Source of the DNA: Pinus tabuliformis
Lineage: Eukaryota; Streptophyta; Pinopsida; Pinales; Pinaceae
DNA: 64,000 bases
Assembly: GCA_031772625.1 (NCBI GenBank)
Contig: CM062817.1
Span: 952,218,842 to 952,282,841 of the forward strand
Direction of reading: 5' to 3'
Shown: positions 20,263 to 31,715 of the stretch, piece after piece
How the letters are laid out: each line of letters opens with the position of its first letter
Numbering within the stretch: position 1 is the stretch's first letter
Notes under the pieces: model-generated
Told to the model about the DNA's origin: nothing
What the model saw: only the letters and a program-made list of their open reading frames with translations
Databases searched by the model: none
Translations under genes and position numbers: made by a program

Positions 20263-23237
20263 CAAGCCCGAGGAGCCTGCTTGAGACCATAAAGGGATTT
20301 CTTAAGTCGACACACAAGGCTTGAGTCTGTTTGTATGAAGCCAATGGGTTGTTCCATATAGATTTCTTCCTGCAAGTCCCCATGCAAGAAGGCAGATTTA
20401 ACATCCATTTGATGGACTTCCCATTTTAAAGAGGCAGCAAGGGAAAGAACAAGGCGGATAGAGTTCATTTTGGCAACAGGGGCGAAGGTTTCAGTGTAGT
20501 CAATTCCTTCAACCTGTGAAAAGCCCTTAGCAACAAGACGAGCTTTATGTTTATCAATTTTGCCATCTGGTCCATACTTGGTTCTGTAAACCCATTTACA
20601 TCTTACAAGTTTTCGTCCCGTTGGTAGAGGAACAAGATCCCATGTATCATTTGTCATCAATGACTGATATTCTTCATTCATAGCTGCTTCCCAATGTGGA
20701 TGGCCTGAAGCTTCTGCAAAAGTGTCAGGATCATGATTTACTGGAGCTTGAGCCAGTAAAGAAGAGGCTCTTTCAAACTGAGAACGTGTACGTCGCTGAT
20801 CTGTAGGATCACCGGCAAGATCACCTGCTGCATCTCGAGTAGCACGGACCCATCTTGGAAGTTGAGGATCCTGAGAAGGTGGGGGAGGATTGTCATCCTC
20901 ACTTTCATCATCTGAAGAAGAAATGTTTTCAAAAGTAGAAGAGATAGGAAGAGGTGGCACATCCGCCGGACTAGGCTCGCAGGCCGATTTATTTTCATCA
21001 AATTTTACATCTCTTCTAATGATAACATTTTTGGACTTAAATGGAATAAGTCTGTAACCTTTTACATCTTCAGAATATCCAACAAAAGTGCATTTCTCAC
21101 TCTTAGGTTCTAAAGCTTTATGCTTTTCATCTGGAATATGGGCCCATGCTTCACTTCCAAACACACGAAAGTGACTTACATCTGGTTTAATGGAACTCCA
21201 AGCTTCTTCTGGAGTGATATTCTCTAGAACCTTAGTAGGAGTGCGATTGATTATATAATTTGCACAATTAATTGCTTCGGCCCAAAAACTAAGACTGAGT
21301 CCTTTAGATTGCAGCATACAATTAGCCATTTCCTTTAAGGTGCGATTTTTCCTTTCAGCTACACCATTTTGTTGTGGAGTGTATGGAACAGTATGTTGCA
21401 TTTGAATTCCATTTTCAGTGCAAAAGTTGATGAATGTGTTTTTAACATATTCTCCACCATTATCAGTTCTTAGCTTAAGAATTTGATGTCCAGATTGTTT
21501 TTCAACAAAGGCTTTGAAGGCCAAAAAAGTGTTAAATACTTCGCTCTTGAGTTTTAAGAAGTATACCCAAGTGCGTCTGGAGAAATCATCAATGAAGGTT
21601 AAGAAGTACTTGCAACCAGAGAATGAAGCAACAGGAAGAGGACCACATAAATCACTGTGCACAAGCTGTAAAGGGGCTGAGGCGTGCCAAGAGGCACGTT
21701 TGTCAAAACTGTCCCGATGATGTTTTCCGAGTACACATCCGGAACAAACACCATCTCTGCAAGATATCATAGGAAGACCTGTCACCATATTTTCTTTACA
21801 TAGATGCTGAAGGGAGCGATAGTTTAAGTGACCAAATCGCTCATGCCAAAGTTTGCTCACTTCATCATTATGAGCAACAAATGCTGAGGGAAGATTTGAT
21901 GACCCAAAGTTGTGAAACTTATACAACCTTGTGGAATCATCAGCAAGACCAGTAGCTAGAATCTGTTTAGGATCTTTTAGATCCTTGATTACAACATCAT
22001 GAGGTGAAAATTCAACAATTTTGCCTTCACCTGAATGAGTTATCTGATAGACAGATAGAAGGTTGGAGGATAAGGTTGGAACACATAATACATCATTAAA
22101 CTGACCATTGTCTAGATGAACAGTTCCAGTCCCTACAACACTAAGAGATCTATCATCACCAACATATATATTTTTGGTGTTACAATCTTTTAAAGAAGAA
22201 AACATGGCTTGGTTTTTGGCCATGTGATAAGAGGCTCCAGAATCAATGAGCCACTCATGAGAATGAGAAGAAGAAGAAGATACATTTAAAGCATAACCAG
22301 ACTGAGATGATTGACAACGACATGCAGAAAGTGCCATTCCGGAAGTTGAAGTTGAAGTAGGCTCCACATGGATGTTATGTTTCTTCATTGCGGCTTCCAA
22401 GGCTTCCATCTTCTTAAAGCATTTAGATTCTAAGTGGCCATCTCGATTACAAAAGTTACAATGTCTGTCAGTCCTCTTCCATTTGTTTTTATTGGTCTTG
22501 TCATTTTGCTGAAATGATCTTTCATCTTGAGGCTGAGTTGGTTTAGGACCATTCCTTTGAGGATAAGACTTCTTAGGATTCTTTGAATTTGGTTGCTGCT
22601 GGGCGGCTAACGCTTTCGAGGAAGAGTTTCCAAGATTAAGAAGACCAAGGTGTAAGAGTTTTTCTTGTTCTCTTATTAAGGAATCACAAAAAGAGTCAAA
22701 GGAAGGGGGTTTGTAGTCTTTGCCTTGACAAATGAAAGCTTCCCTTGTAGAATGGAAAGTGGAAACAAATACAGAGTAGGCTGGTCCCAACTTAGTAAGT
22801 ATGGAATAAATAAGGTTACCATCTTCTTTCTTAACTTTAACACCTTCCAAGAGATATCTAAGGGTCTGGAATTTGGACAAGAAATCTTCAATGCAAGAAA
22901 AATTATTAGGATCCAAAGTAAGCAACTCATTCTCAAGTTGATGGGCTCTAATTTCATTTTTAATCCCAAAAACTTTAGCAAGTTTTTCTAATGCTTCATG
23001 AGGAGTTTCAATTTCTGCAATGTGGAATCTAAGATCAGGAGAAACAGACATTCCTATCAAACCACGTGCTTGATCTTGTCTATTTTCCCATTTTTCGGCC
23101 TTGTCTTCATCTTTGGGTTTCTTCTCTTGGTCTGTGGCTATTCTGAAGAGACCTTTACTTCTAAGTAAATCTCCCATGTAGGCTACCCATTGGAAGTAGT
23201 TAGTGCTGTCAAGAATGACTTGGCATGGACTTTCCAT
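20258..23237 (-). CDS. gag-pol: Copia polyprotein, 5' segment: Gag, protease, integrase, RT N-terminal part
   Basis: This is the first 993 or so codons of the copia Gag-Pol protein, starting at a real ATG (23235-23237). Domains in order are a Gag region (W-V-A-Y-M), a zinc knuckle CNFCNRDGHLESKC (C260-C273), and an aspartic protease with D332 in LIDSGAS. Next comes a GAG-pre-integrase finger (H-E-R-F-G-H-L, then C-S-G-C), then integrase with D529, D592 and E628 (35 residues between the last two). The reverse transcriptase starts at KLVRCKWVYR and reaches SLYGLKQAPRAWY, where the gypsy element cuts in. A continuation past 20258 would read into the gypsy LTR and stop at 20151. The other half is at 4885-3817. 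No internal stop or frameshift is seen. Confidence 0.94.
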
Positions 23238-23435
23238 TTTTTGAAAAAAACCTGAAGCTGAAGATGCTTAAAGTAAGTGGTCCAATGGATAGATCTCGAA
23301 AAAATAGGCGGTTTTAAAAAAAACGGCTCTGAAAAAGGCTTCCAGATGAAGAAGTTATGGCTTTTTGAAAAAAAATTGTTGACGTTGCCGGCAAAGTGCG
23401 CGAATGTGCGGGAATGAAAAAATCCGCCCCCACAA

Positions 23436-23502
23436 AATGGAGACTTGAACCCAAGACCTCTACTCTCTTAAAAAGTCTTTGAACCAATTGATCTATACAA
23501 AA
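23436..23502 (-). other. tRNA-like sequence with A-box and B-box motifs
   Basis: The minus strand reads tagatcaattggttcaaaga, close to a tRNA D-arm/A-box. About 30 bases later comes gggttcaagtct, close to a T-arm/B-box. The acceptor stem does not pair well, so this is not a working tRNA. It could be the head of a tRNA-derived SINE, or a tRNA-like part of the copia leader. Confidence 0.35.
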
Positions 23503-23503
23503 T

Positions 23504-23507
<4 letters not shown>

Positions 23508-23544
<37 letters not shown>

Positions 23545-23554
23545 GGGGGGGGGG
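23508..23554. repeat. (GA)n followed by a 21-base G run
   Basis: A GA dinucleotide repeat runs directly into about 21 consecutive G residues. The exact length is likely to vary and may be affected by sequencing error. Confidence 0.85.
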
Positions 23555-24177
23555 CGGCCTCGATTTGCGTGCTTGCCTTGGGAAGGCTCTTTTCCCTACA
23601 AAACACAAAACACAAAACCCAACACGAATATGCAAAGAAAAACGAACCTTACGGCTCAAAGTTAGCTTTAGCCAAAAAACTAGAATTTAAAAAAAAAATC
23701 TCAAAGTTAGCTTTTAACCGAAAAACTAAATATTTTTCTCAATGTTTCTGATTTTCCAAGATCACACTAAGGTGCAGGGAAAAGAGCATACGCATGAGAA
23801 AAATCCTTTCTTTCTGTTTCTGATTTGCCCAGATCGCACAGAGTCGCAGGGCAAAGAGCATACGCAGAAATGAAAGGTATAGATCCGGGAAAAAAAAGGC
23901 TAAATAAACCGAAACCGAAATAAGCAGAGAGAAAATGACAGTAAACTGCAAAAAAAACACTGTATACCTCCCGATCTGAAAAATGACGCAGCTAGGGCTA
24001 CCGGAAACCTTTTCGCGTGAAACGAAAGGGGTTCCTCACTGAAACAGATGCTCCGAACGCAACAGAGCAGTCCTCTCGGCCCGAAAGTAGTCAGAAACAG
24101 CAGATCTAGGAAACGACAGCCGCATGCAGTTCTACCGGCTTCAGATTTGGATCACCAACGGACGCGGCCCTCAAATA

Positions 24178-24189
24178 GCTCTGATACCA
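24178..24189 (-). other. Primer-binding site of the copia element (tRNA-iMet)
   Basis: The minus strand reads tggtatcagagc directly after the LTR end. This is complementary to the 3' end of plant initiator tRNA-Met, the usual copia primer. Confidence 0.9.
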
Positions 24190-24579
24190 TGTAGGAATTT
24201 ACAGGGTAAGTTCCTCAGAAAGAATACCAAAAGGACACCGCTCACAACCAGATCTCAAATCAATACACCAGTATTTTTGACGTGGTTAAAACCCTCAGAG
24301 TGCAAGGAGGGAAACAGTCCACGGCCTGTCCCAACGTGGGTACAGACAATTTATTAATCAAAGAATGAAAATTTACATAAGCTTCTCTCATGCACGGATT
24401 ACCCGAACAATGACCCTCCATGCGCTTTAAATAGAACTCATGGACCAATCGGGTGTCAAGCCACGGATCAAGTGTCGATAATACCGAGGTGAGAGTGAAC
24501 CGTCGGATCACTACATATCGTGACCGTCGGATTGTAAGTTACAATATGTACAACGGTAAAGAAAGACACTTTACCTAAC
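24190..24579 (-). repeat. 5' LTR of the copia element, truncated at its outer end
   Basis: 390 bp matching 3278-3667 without visible difference. The 68 outer bases seen in the other LTR (3668-3735) are missing here and replaced by unrelated sequence. The breakpoint lies in a ttagg motif that occurs at both ends of the missing piece, which fits a deletion between short repeats. Confidence 0.85.
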
Positions 24580-25300
24580 CAACTTCAATGTGCAAACACT
24601 TTAAAAATGGCAGCAATATTGGGATAACTCAAGGAAGGGGATGGTTTTATCTAGGGATTCGATAACATTCGGATAGCTAAAACAATAACATACCAATAAG
24701 TGTGGGAGAAGTTAAGAGCAGATTATGCAAAAACATGACAGCTTTGGAAGGAACATGGACAAAAACATGTTCAATTCAACAAAAGGCTTGACAATCCTTT
24801 CCATTGCGACACCTCATATTAACAACAAATACCCAAAAGACTAGTCTTATGCAACCCATAAGCAGGAGGTGTACTAAGAGCAACAAATACCCAAAAGATT
24901 AGTATTATGCAACCCATTAGCAAGAGGTGGATTAAGAGCACTGGATTATCTCAAATGATGTATTTAAATAACATAGATCTATTTTAACTAAATATTTAAC
25001 ATGAGTTGAGAGATAAAAAAAAAAATCTAGTAAAAACTTCTTTATAGTGTAAAATATAATATGTTACTTTTCATTTTTTAAATTGTATTTGTGAATGTTA
25101 AATAGATTATATATATGACCAAATAAATGTTTTAACCATAAAACTTATTTTTTTCATGATATATACATATATATTTTTAAAATCATATGTAATTGACATT
25201 AAACATTTTAATCACATATACAACTAGACATTTTATCACGCAAATTAAAATACTTTTTTATTATTAATATATTTTTAAATATATGTGAATATTAATTCAT
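24580..25300. other. AT-rich spacer with a 58 bp tandem duplication
   Basis: No gene is visible. A unit beginning caacaaatacccaaaaga is repeated twice with a 58-base period (24823-24880 and 24881-24938). The rest is AT-rich. Confidence 0.5.
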
Positions 25301-25314
25301 ATTAAATATTTTAT

Positions 25315-25370
25315 TGATAATCCAAATTAGATATTTTGTATATACATTATTAAAATATTTTGTTTTAACA

Positions 25371-25407
<37 letters not shown>

Positions 25408-25610
25408 GTTGATATGGACATAAATTAATTAAAATAGATATTCAAATAGTTTATATAAATTTCTTGTTGAAATAATTTTTTGAAAAGTATAAGATTTAAG
25501 CATCTTACTCACATTTCTTTACTTCTAATTACTTTATGGATAACCGAAATTGAATATTTTTTTATATACAACATTAAAATATTTTATTTTAACAATTATA
25601 TATATATTGC
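25315..25610 (+). repeat. AT-rich repeat R2, first copy, with internal duplication and (AT)n
   Basis: The segment atatgaagttgatatgg through the catcttactcac region (about 25401-25545) is found again at 31793-31928. Within this block, the phrase around attttaacaa (25315-25400) recurs at 25541-25610. A TA dinucleotide run spans about 25378-25404. Confidence 0.55.
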
Positions 25611-25616
25611 ATTACC

Positions 25617-26700
25617 ATGGGTATGATTGTTAACACTAACAAAACAAAAGTTACGATTATCAAATCCAATAAAGGAACTTACGCTAATTTTATGTATAAC
25701 AATAGTAGCTTGGAGGAAGTCTCTTCTTACAAGTACCTAGGAATTGATTTTCATCACAAGCTCAACTGGAACTATAGCATTGAGAAAGGGATTAATGGGG
25801 GGTGGAAAGCTTATTTTGGCCTTGAAAATAATTGTAAAATGGCAAACCTCGTAATGTGGGATAGAAAGAAGTTCCTCTTTGAAACTTTAGCCATTCCTGT
25901 TATCTTATATGGATGTGAATTTTGGGGTTTCAGCATCTCTAGAGAATCCTGGAGAAAGATTGAGCAAATCTAGAAGCGTTTTATAACGTATAACTTCAAA
26001 ATTAAAAGCAATACACCCTATCCTATTCTCCTTATAGAAGTGGGTCTTTCCCCTATCGAGAGCCTCGCTATGGCTAGGCTTCTGTTGTACAAGCACAAAC
26101 TCAATAACATAGGAGACCATAGACTTCCTAAGCTAGCCTTAAATTCCAGCTAAAACCACCTAAGGCTCAAACGAGGTTGGTATAAAGACATGAGGGCCTG
26201 GTTAAACCGTTGGGAGATCGACTAGAATGTTTCTTTACAAAACATTAATAACATTAAAAATATTGTTACTTCTATGTTTAAAGAAAAAATGTCGTGTGAG
26301 AAAGATTTAGCAACTAAAAGAAAATTAAGATACTATAAGGAGGTCATCAACCCCACCTTAGAATATCAAAAGTATCTCTCTGTCTTAACTAGCCTCAAGA
26401 AGAAATTAATATAGCCAAGATTAGAACGAATTCTCATGAGTTCCACAGTGAAATGGGCCGTTGGGCAGTTCCTAAAACACCATAGATGGAAAGGATCTGC
26501 CATCTTTGTAAGAATATGAACATGAGGATGAAAATCACTTCCTCTTAGAGTGCCTAGAGTACAACCACATTAGATCTCAGTTTCATAATCTTTGTTGCAA
26601 CACTGACCTTCCTAGGCTTTTACGATGTCAAAATTATAGTGAGCTCGGGAGGCTTTTCTCCAAGGTTTTGGAGCATAGGAATAAAATCTTAAATCAAACT
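25617..26700 (+). pseudogene. LINE-type reverse transcriptase, C-terminal fragment
   Basis: A 5'-truncated, broken non-LTR retrotransposon ORF. The first 118 codons read V-N-T-N-K-T-K-V, then YKYLGIDFHHKLNW and P-V-I-L-Y-G-C-E-F-W-G. These are typical of the region just after the RT catalytic core and of the thumb in plant and animal LINEs. After a stop at about 25971 the same frame goes on with GLSPIESLAMARLLLYKHK. In a shifted frame near 26420-26600 it shows H-E-F-H-S-E-M-G-R-W, C-H-L-C and then ENHFLLECLEY, the Cys/His motif at the C-terminus. There are several stops and at least one frameshift. I see no poly(A) tail before the LTR element at 26788. The endonuclease and most of the RT are absent. 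Confidence 0.7.
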
Positions 26701-26787
26701 AAATAATTCGCTTATTTAGGTGTGATACACCAAAGTTTGGTCTCAATGGACATTGACCATCCTCATCATCATCAATTAAAGACCTAT

Positions 26788-27999
26788 TGTAAGGTCCTTG
26801 GATATGCGGTGCAGTTGGGCGCCGGGTGACCATGCGCGCGTGCGCATTGGGCGTGCGATGGTGCGATGGGCGGGTGCGACCAACCGAGCGTGCCGAGGAA
26901 ATGCGACGTTTACACGAGTTACATGCAACGAACATGCGACAATAATAGAAGTGCGATAGCACTTATATGGTGATTGGAGCGTGGAGCGCTTGGCTTAAAG
27001 CCGACTTGCGATGGCGGGCAGGCCGACTTAGAAGTGGGTGTTGAACGTTGTGAAGGGGTGTGCATAGCATGGTTGGGCGGTCGGCTGGGCAAGCCCCGCC
27101 CACACAATACGAAGGGTATATATGCTTGAGCGTAGAGCGTTCAATGACAATCATCCAACTTCGCACTTCCTACTTCTCTCTTGGAGTAGAATCTCTTGTG
27201 CGCAGATTTGAGGAGGATGAGCGCATAACTCATGCGCTCCTATGGTAAGTCGCACTTGGTGAAGAACTCTTGGTGAAGAGGTGTATGCATTGGGCAAGGC
27301 GTGCCCGAGGTGATCGTGCGGAGTTGTTGTGCGACGACTTGGCATGGGTGTCTTGGCGACTCGGGTGAGCGCCTGCCCACCATGCAAGTGTGCACGAAGG
27401 TGAGACATAGGTTGGAACCGGAGGTCGTAGAGTTGGGCAGGTGGTACTACGTGCTGTTCACACGATTTGGGCGTTTGTCAAGATGTGACAAGCGGGACTG
27501 CGTGTGGGCAGGTATACACGGTTTGGGCGTTTTTGACCAAACGAAGAGCAAACCAGCGAAGACGTGCGACGAGGTGAACGACGGGTTGGAGAGTCGTGCG
27601 GTGACTGTGCGGAGGTGCCGACGAGCTAGATAACCGAGTTTGCCGAAGTTGTGAAAATTTGGCTAAGTGTAAATTTGGGTTTTCCCAAGGACTTAGTCTG
27701 TACATTGTAAAATTGAAAATTGTATAATATATTGATTCAGGCAGACTCATATTACAGGGAGTTGCCCCTCCCTTTATACTGTTGTGCATTTCTCTTGGTT
27801 AATGTTGTTGATAATGAATGTGTATGGGTGTTCATTGGTATAAAGGCACATTAATAATATTTGGTAACAAAAATAAACTAAGTATGGAAGTAGTTAGGCG
27901 TAGTCCACGAACATAATTATTGGTGAAAAGAAAGTGTTCGGTGGTGCTGCACCTCTCTATAAGCGGTTGAAAGACTACCGCAGGTGTAGGGGCATGACA
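26788..27999 (+). repeat. 5' LTR of the LARD-like element
   Basis: 1212 bp, starting TGTAAGGTCC and ending GGGGCATGACA. It is GC-rich with many gtgcgac motifs in its first half. Open frames in it are compositional. A possible TATA element, gggtatatatgc, lies at 27113-27124. Confidence 0.9.
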
Positions 28000-28001
28000 G
28001 G

Positions 28002-28013
28002 TGGTATCAGAGC
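28002..28013 (+). other. Primer-binding site (tRNA-iMet)
   Basis: tggtatcagagc, two bases after the LTR end, is the standard initiator tRNA-Met primer site. Confidence 0.9.
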
Positions 28014-28224
28014 TCGGTTGGAGCTGGTGTTAGAGTAGGCTGATTCAGGGTTGAAGAGGCTTGAGAGTTGATGACAGTGGAAGTAGGTACTTGCAGGTGA
28101 AGGAAGCTAGTTTCACATACAAGTGGAACAAGGGCCGGTTCATGATTGCAGGGAACTTGGTGAAGCTGGTGAAAGGTTTAGCAGAGGTGAAGCCTAGTGC
28201 TTGGGCCAAGCCGAACGACAAGGC

Positions 28225-28776
28225 ATGGCAAGTTTGAAAGAATGTGAAGGGAAGCTCTTGCTTACCTTATACAAGTTGAAGAGGTTAAAAGAATGGAATC
28301 CCCGAATTCGAGATAAGCTTGAAGACTTGGAAAAGAATGTTGAAGACAAACTTCTTCAACTTGGATGGACAATCGAGCAAGGTGAAGTTGCAGATTGTGC
28401 AAACAAGGAAGAGGAAGCCGTGATAGTTGAAGATGTTGCAGACATGATCATGATGGAGGACGAGCTTGAGATTGATCAAGTTGAACCAGGATCATGCAGT
28501 TTGTGGACATGGATGGATGAGGGTACTCTAATGGAGGAACCTCACGATGATGAAGTAAGTATTGATACTTGTGCTTCATTTGGGCAATTGGTGGATGGAT
28601 CGTATGCAGGGAAGGGCAAAGCCAGTTTGCCAATGCAAGGGAGCATCTTACCATGGATGTCTATGATGGGACCTTGTATGGAGAAGCAAGGATTGTTGAT
28701 TGTTGCAGAATTTTTAAGGGTTTCCTGTCACCTTATGGTAGAAGGTACAAAGGCCCGTGACAAGGGTGGAACTTGA
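28225..28776 (+). CDS. 183-residue charged ORF in the LARD-like element, function unknown
   Basis: The frame starts at an ATG (28225) about 210 bases after the primer site, where Gag would normally begin. The N-terminal 60 residues are basic and look helical and coiled-coil-prone (KLLLTLYKLKRLKEW, then KLEDLEKNVEDKLLQLG). A long acidic stretch rich in E, D and V follows, and then a mixed C-terminal part with several tryptophans and methionines. I recognise no family, no zinc knuckle and no catalytic motif. It could be a coat-like protein of a non-autonomous element, a captured piece of host gene, or chance. Its position, its real ATG and the uneven charge favour a once-used ORF. Confidence 0.45.
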   Translation: MASLKECEGKLLLTLYKLKRLKEWNPRIRDKLEDLEKNVEDKLLQLGWTIEQGEVADCANKEEEAVIVEDVADMIMMEDELEIDQVEPGSCSLWTWMDEGTLMEEPHDDEVSIDTCASFGQLVDGSYAGKGKASLPMQGSILPWMSMMGPCMEKQGLLIVAEFLRVSCHLMVEGTKARDKGGT

Positions 28777-30503
28777 TAATCATTGTGGATGAATGGGTCG
28801 TGCTTTAGCCACATGGCTAAGTGCCCCGCATGACCCATGGAAAGATTGGAAGGCACACTCTTGGGTGGACTTCTCATGGCCGAGACCAAGAGATAGTCTT
28901 GGTGGACGCTTTGGTGGAGGAGCTATGATGGAGGAACTCATGACATCATGATATGGTTGGGTGACCGAGTTCACTAGACCGAAGATTGCAGCTTGGATGA
29001 GGATGACCAATTGTTGTGATGGGTCTACTTGGTTGGACTACATGGACAACTTAGTCATGGACATCAGGTTGGAGACATGGAGCATGGCAGTCTTATGCAG
29101 GGACATTATGTAGGAGCACTTATAGAGGTGTCACTTATAGGCATCCAATGAGGAGTGCCAAGGTAGGGATGTTGTGCACATGGAATTGCTGATGTGACAT
29201 GGAGACTTACTATTTATGAGCCGATGGAGAGGTTGTGCACTCTTGTACAACAAGGCCATGGACTTGGATGGAGTTGTGACCAGACTATGGGGCATTCTTA
29301 CTACATGGAAAGCTGAGGCATCTTGTAGAGACCTTTGGGCCGAGACTTGTATGCTTGCTGAGATGTTGGTTGGAGATGACTCATGGAGCTCATGATGACA
29401 TGAGATTGTTGTGACTTTTGGGGACTTCATATATGGTGGACTTAGAGGATTTGATGCATTGAGGAGCTGAGGTCAGAGACTTTGATGTAGGATGGGGTGC
29501 ATACCTTCAAGTACATGTATGGGAATGGCTTGGAAGAGTGACTTGATGTGGAGGATCAATATGGGACACTTTGGAGTGATGGAGTTACGATGATGATGAT
29601 TCCTTGGTGGCAACACTTGGGCATGATTTGAGCCGAGACTCAACTACCTTTTGACATGAGAGCTGATTGATCTATGATCTGGGCAGCACATGGATAGATG
29701 ATACAGGTGTATACTTGTTTCTATGGCTGACTTGAGGGATGACACATTGTAGATATGATGGAGGGTGCTTCATGGGCCTGGGTGTGACACATCGAGAGCC
29801 GGTTTGATGAGATGGTCTCTTCATATGGAAGAGATACGCATATGGATGATGTTGGGATAGATGTGGCTGATTTCATGTAGTACATTGACACCAAACATCA
29901 TGGACAACATGTTGCAGATGAGATGAGGACTACTTCATGGACCTGAGCATGGCTTACACTTATATGGAGATGGATTCTTGATCGAGTTGAGGATGTGGTA
30001 GGATGTTTTGAGAAACGATTGATGATGACATGTGGATGTTCACTCTCATGGTTTGAGCGTGATAGTTGGACTAGCTACCCAACTAGTTCGAACATGGGGG
30101 CATGCAGTGTGCAGAGATGTGTTAGCATATGTTGGAGTATCATGGCAGTAGTTCACATGATGACACATGATGAGGTCGACACGAGATGTTGCAGTGGGCA
30201 TGTAGCTTAGATGGAGGACCAACCTTCCATGGTGGACCAGCATGTGGAGATCGTGACAGGGTGATCGACGATCATGGATTGAGATGATCTCTGATGGATG
30301 ACATACCGATGAGGTGTATACCTTGGTATGGTGATCTTGGTGACAGATGGTTGCCAAGGTGAGACATGGTGGAGATGGTAGTTCTACATATGTTGCAGTG
30401 ATGGTTGCAGTGTGTGGAGGAGTTGACATCATGGATGATCTTGGTGGATGGTTACCAGGATGGTATGTTGTCGAGGACGACAACGATTTCAGGTGGAGGA
30501 GGA
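28777..30503 (+). other. Interior of the LARD-like element: ATGG-rich, C-poor, no gene
   Basis: 1.7 kb with strong strand bias: the plus strand is rich in atgg, gatg and ttgg and poor in C. Frames here are W/M/D-rich and broken by stops, and I recognise no domain. It ends in a purine-rich tract aggtggaggagga just before the 3' LTR. Confidence 0.5.
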
Positions 30504-31715
30504 TGTAAGGTCCTCAGATATGCGGTGCGGTTGGGCACTGGGTGACCGTGCGCGCGCGCGCGGCGGGCGTGCGATGGTGCGATGGGCGGGTGTGACCAAC
30601 CGGGCATACGGAGGAAATGCGACGTTTACATGAGTTACATGCGACGAACATGCGACAATAATAGAAGTGTGATAGCACTTATATGGCGACTGGAGCGTGG
30701 AGCGCTTGGCTTAAAGCCGACTTGCGATGGCAGGCAGGCCGACTTAGAAGTGGGCGCTGATTGTTGCGAAGGGGTGTGCGTAGCATGGTTGGGCAGTCGG
30801 CTGGACAAGCCCCGCCCACACAATACCAAGGGTATATATGTTTGAGCGTAGAGCGTTCAAGGACAATCATCCAACTTCGCACTTCCTACTTTGCGCTTGG
30901 AGTAGAATCTCTGGTGCGCAGATTTGAGGAGGATGAGCGCATAGCTCATGCGCTCCTATGGTAAGTCGCACTTGGTGAAGAACTCTTGGTGAAGAGGTGT
31001 ATGCGTTGGGCAAGGCGTGCCCGAGGTGATCGTGCGGAGGTGTTGTGCGGCGACTTGGCGTGGGTGGCTTGGCGACTCAGGTGAACGCCCGCCCACCGTC
31101 CAAGTGTGCACGAAGGTGAGACATAGGTTGGAACCCGAGGTCGTAGAGTTGGGCAGGCGGTACTATGTGCTGTTCACACGATTTGGGTGTTTGTCAAGAT
31201 GTGACAAGCGGGACTGCGTGTGGGCAGGTATACACGGTTTGGGCGTTTGCGACCAAACGAAGAGCGAATCGGCAAAGACGTGCGACAAGGTGAACGACGG
31301 GTTGGAGAGTCGTGCGGTGACCATGCGGAGGTGCCGACGAGCTGGGCAACCGAGTTTGCCAAAGTTGTGAAAATTTGGCTAAGTGTAAATTTGGGTTTTC
31401 CCAAGGACTTAGTCTGTACATTGTAAAAGTGAAAATTGTATAATATATTGATTCGGGCAGACTCACATTGCAAGGAGTTGCCCCTCCCTTTATACTGTTG
31501 TGTATTTCTCTTGGTTAGTGATGTTGATAATGGATGTGTATGGGTGTTCATTGCCATAAAGGCACGTTAATAATACTTGGTAACAAAAATAAACTAAGTA
31601 TGGAAGTAGTTAGGCATAGTCCATGAACATAAGTATTGGTGAAAAGAAAGTGTTTGGTGGTGCCGCACCTTGCTATAAGCGGTTGAAAGACTACCGCAGG
31701 TGTAGGGGCGTGACA
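30504..31715 (+). repeat. 3' LTR of the LARD-like element
   Basis: 1212 bp, the same length as 26788-27999 but differing at roughly 85 positions. It ends GGGGCGTGACA. Confidence 0.9.

Larger units (their letters stand above)
23238..24177 (-). other. Copia leader region
   Basis: About 940 bases lie between the primer site and the gag ATG. The stretch holds a (GA)n-G21 microsatellite and a tRNA-like sequence, described separately. I see no ORF that looks real. Confidence 0.6.
3278..24579 (-). mobile_element. Ty1/copia LTR retrotransposon, split by a gypsy insertion
   Basis: This is a minus-strand copia element about 5.9 kb long once the 15.4 kb gypsy insertion (4886-20257) is removed. In element order it has a 5' LTR (24190-24579), a primer site matching initiator tRNA-Met directly next to it, a leader, one gag-pol frame in two pieces (23237-20258 and 4880-3817), a polypurine tract (3736-3746) and a 3' LTR (3278-3735). 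The two LTRs show no difference over the 390 bases they share. The right-hand LTR lacks the outer 68 bases or so present in the left copy, and I find no target duplication, so that end was probably deleted. Apart from the gypsy insertion, the reading frame is uninterrupted. Confidence 0.93.
26788..31715 (+). mobile_element. Coding-poor LTR retrotransposon (LARD-like), 4.9 kb
   Basis: Two 1212 bp LTRs flank a 2.5 kb interior with a tRNA-iMet primer site and a purine-rich tract, but with no protease, reverse transcriptase or integrase. The flanks are CCTAT (26783-26787) and CCTAC (31716-31720), a target duplication with one change. The LTRs differ at about 85 sites by my count (near 7 percent), almost all single-base changes and largely transitions, with no visible indel. 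It must have been copied by enzymes of another element. The name LARD (large retrotransposon derivative) describes its structure, not its ancestry. Confidence 0.88.

Noticed and set aside
23436..23502. A functional tRNA gene
   Set aside because: A-box- and B-box-like motifs are present, but the acceptor stem does not pair and no clear anticodon arm forms.
27060..27789. GC-rich frames of 60-110 codons, nearly repeated at 30761-31557
   Set aside because: They lie within LTRs of the coding-poor element and have diverged with stops and without frame preservation.
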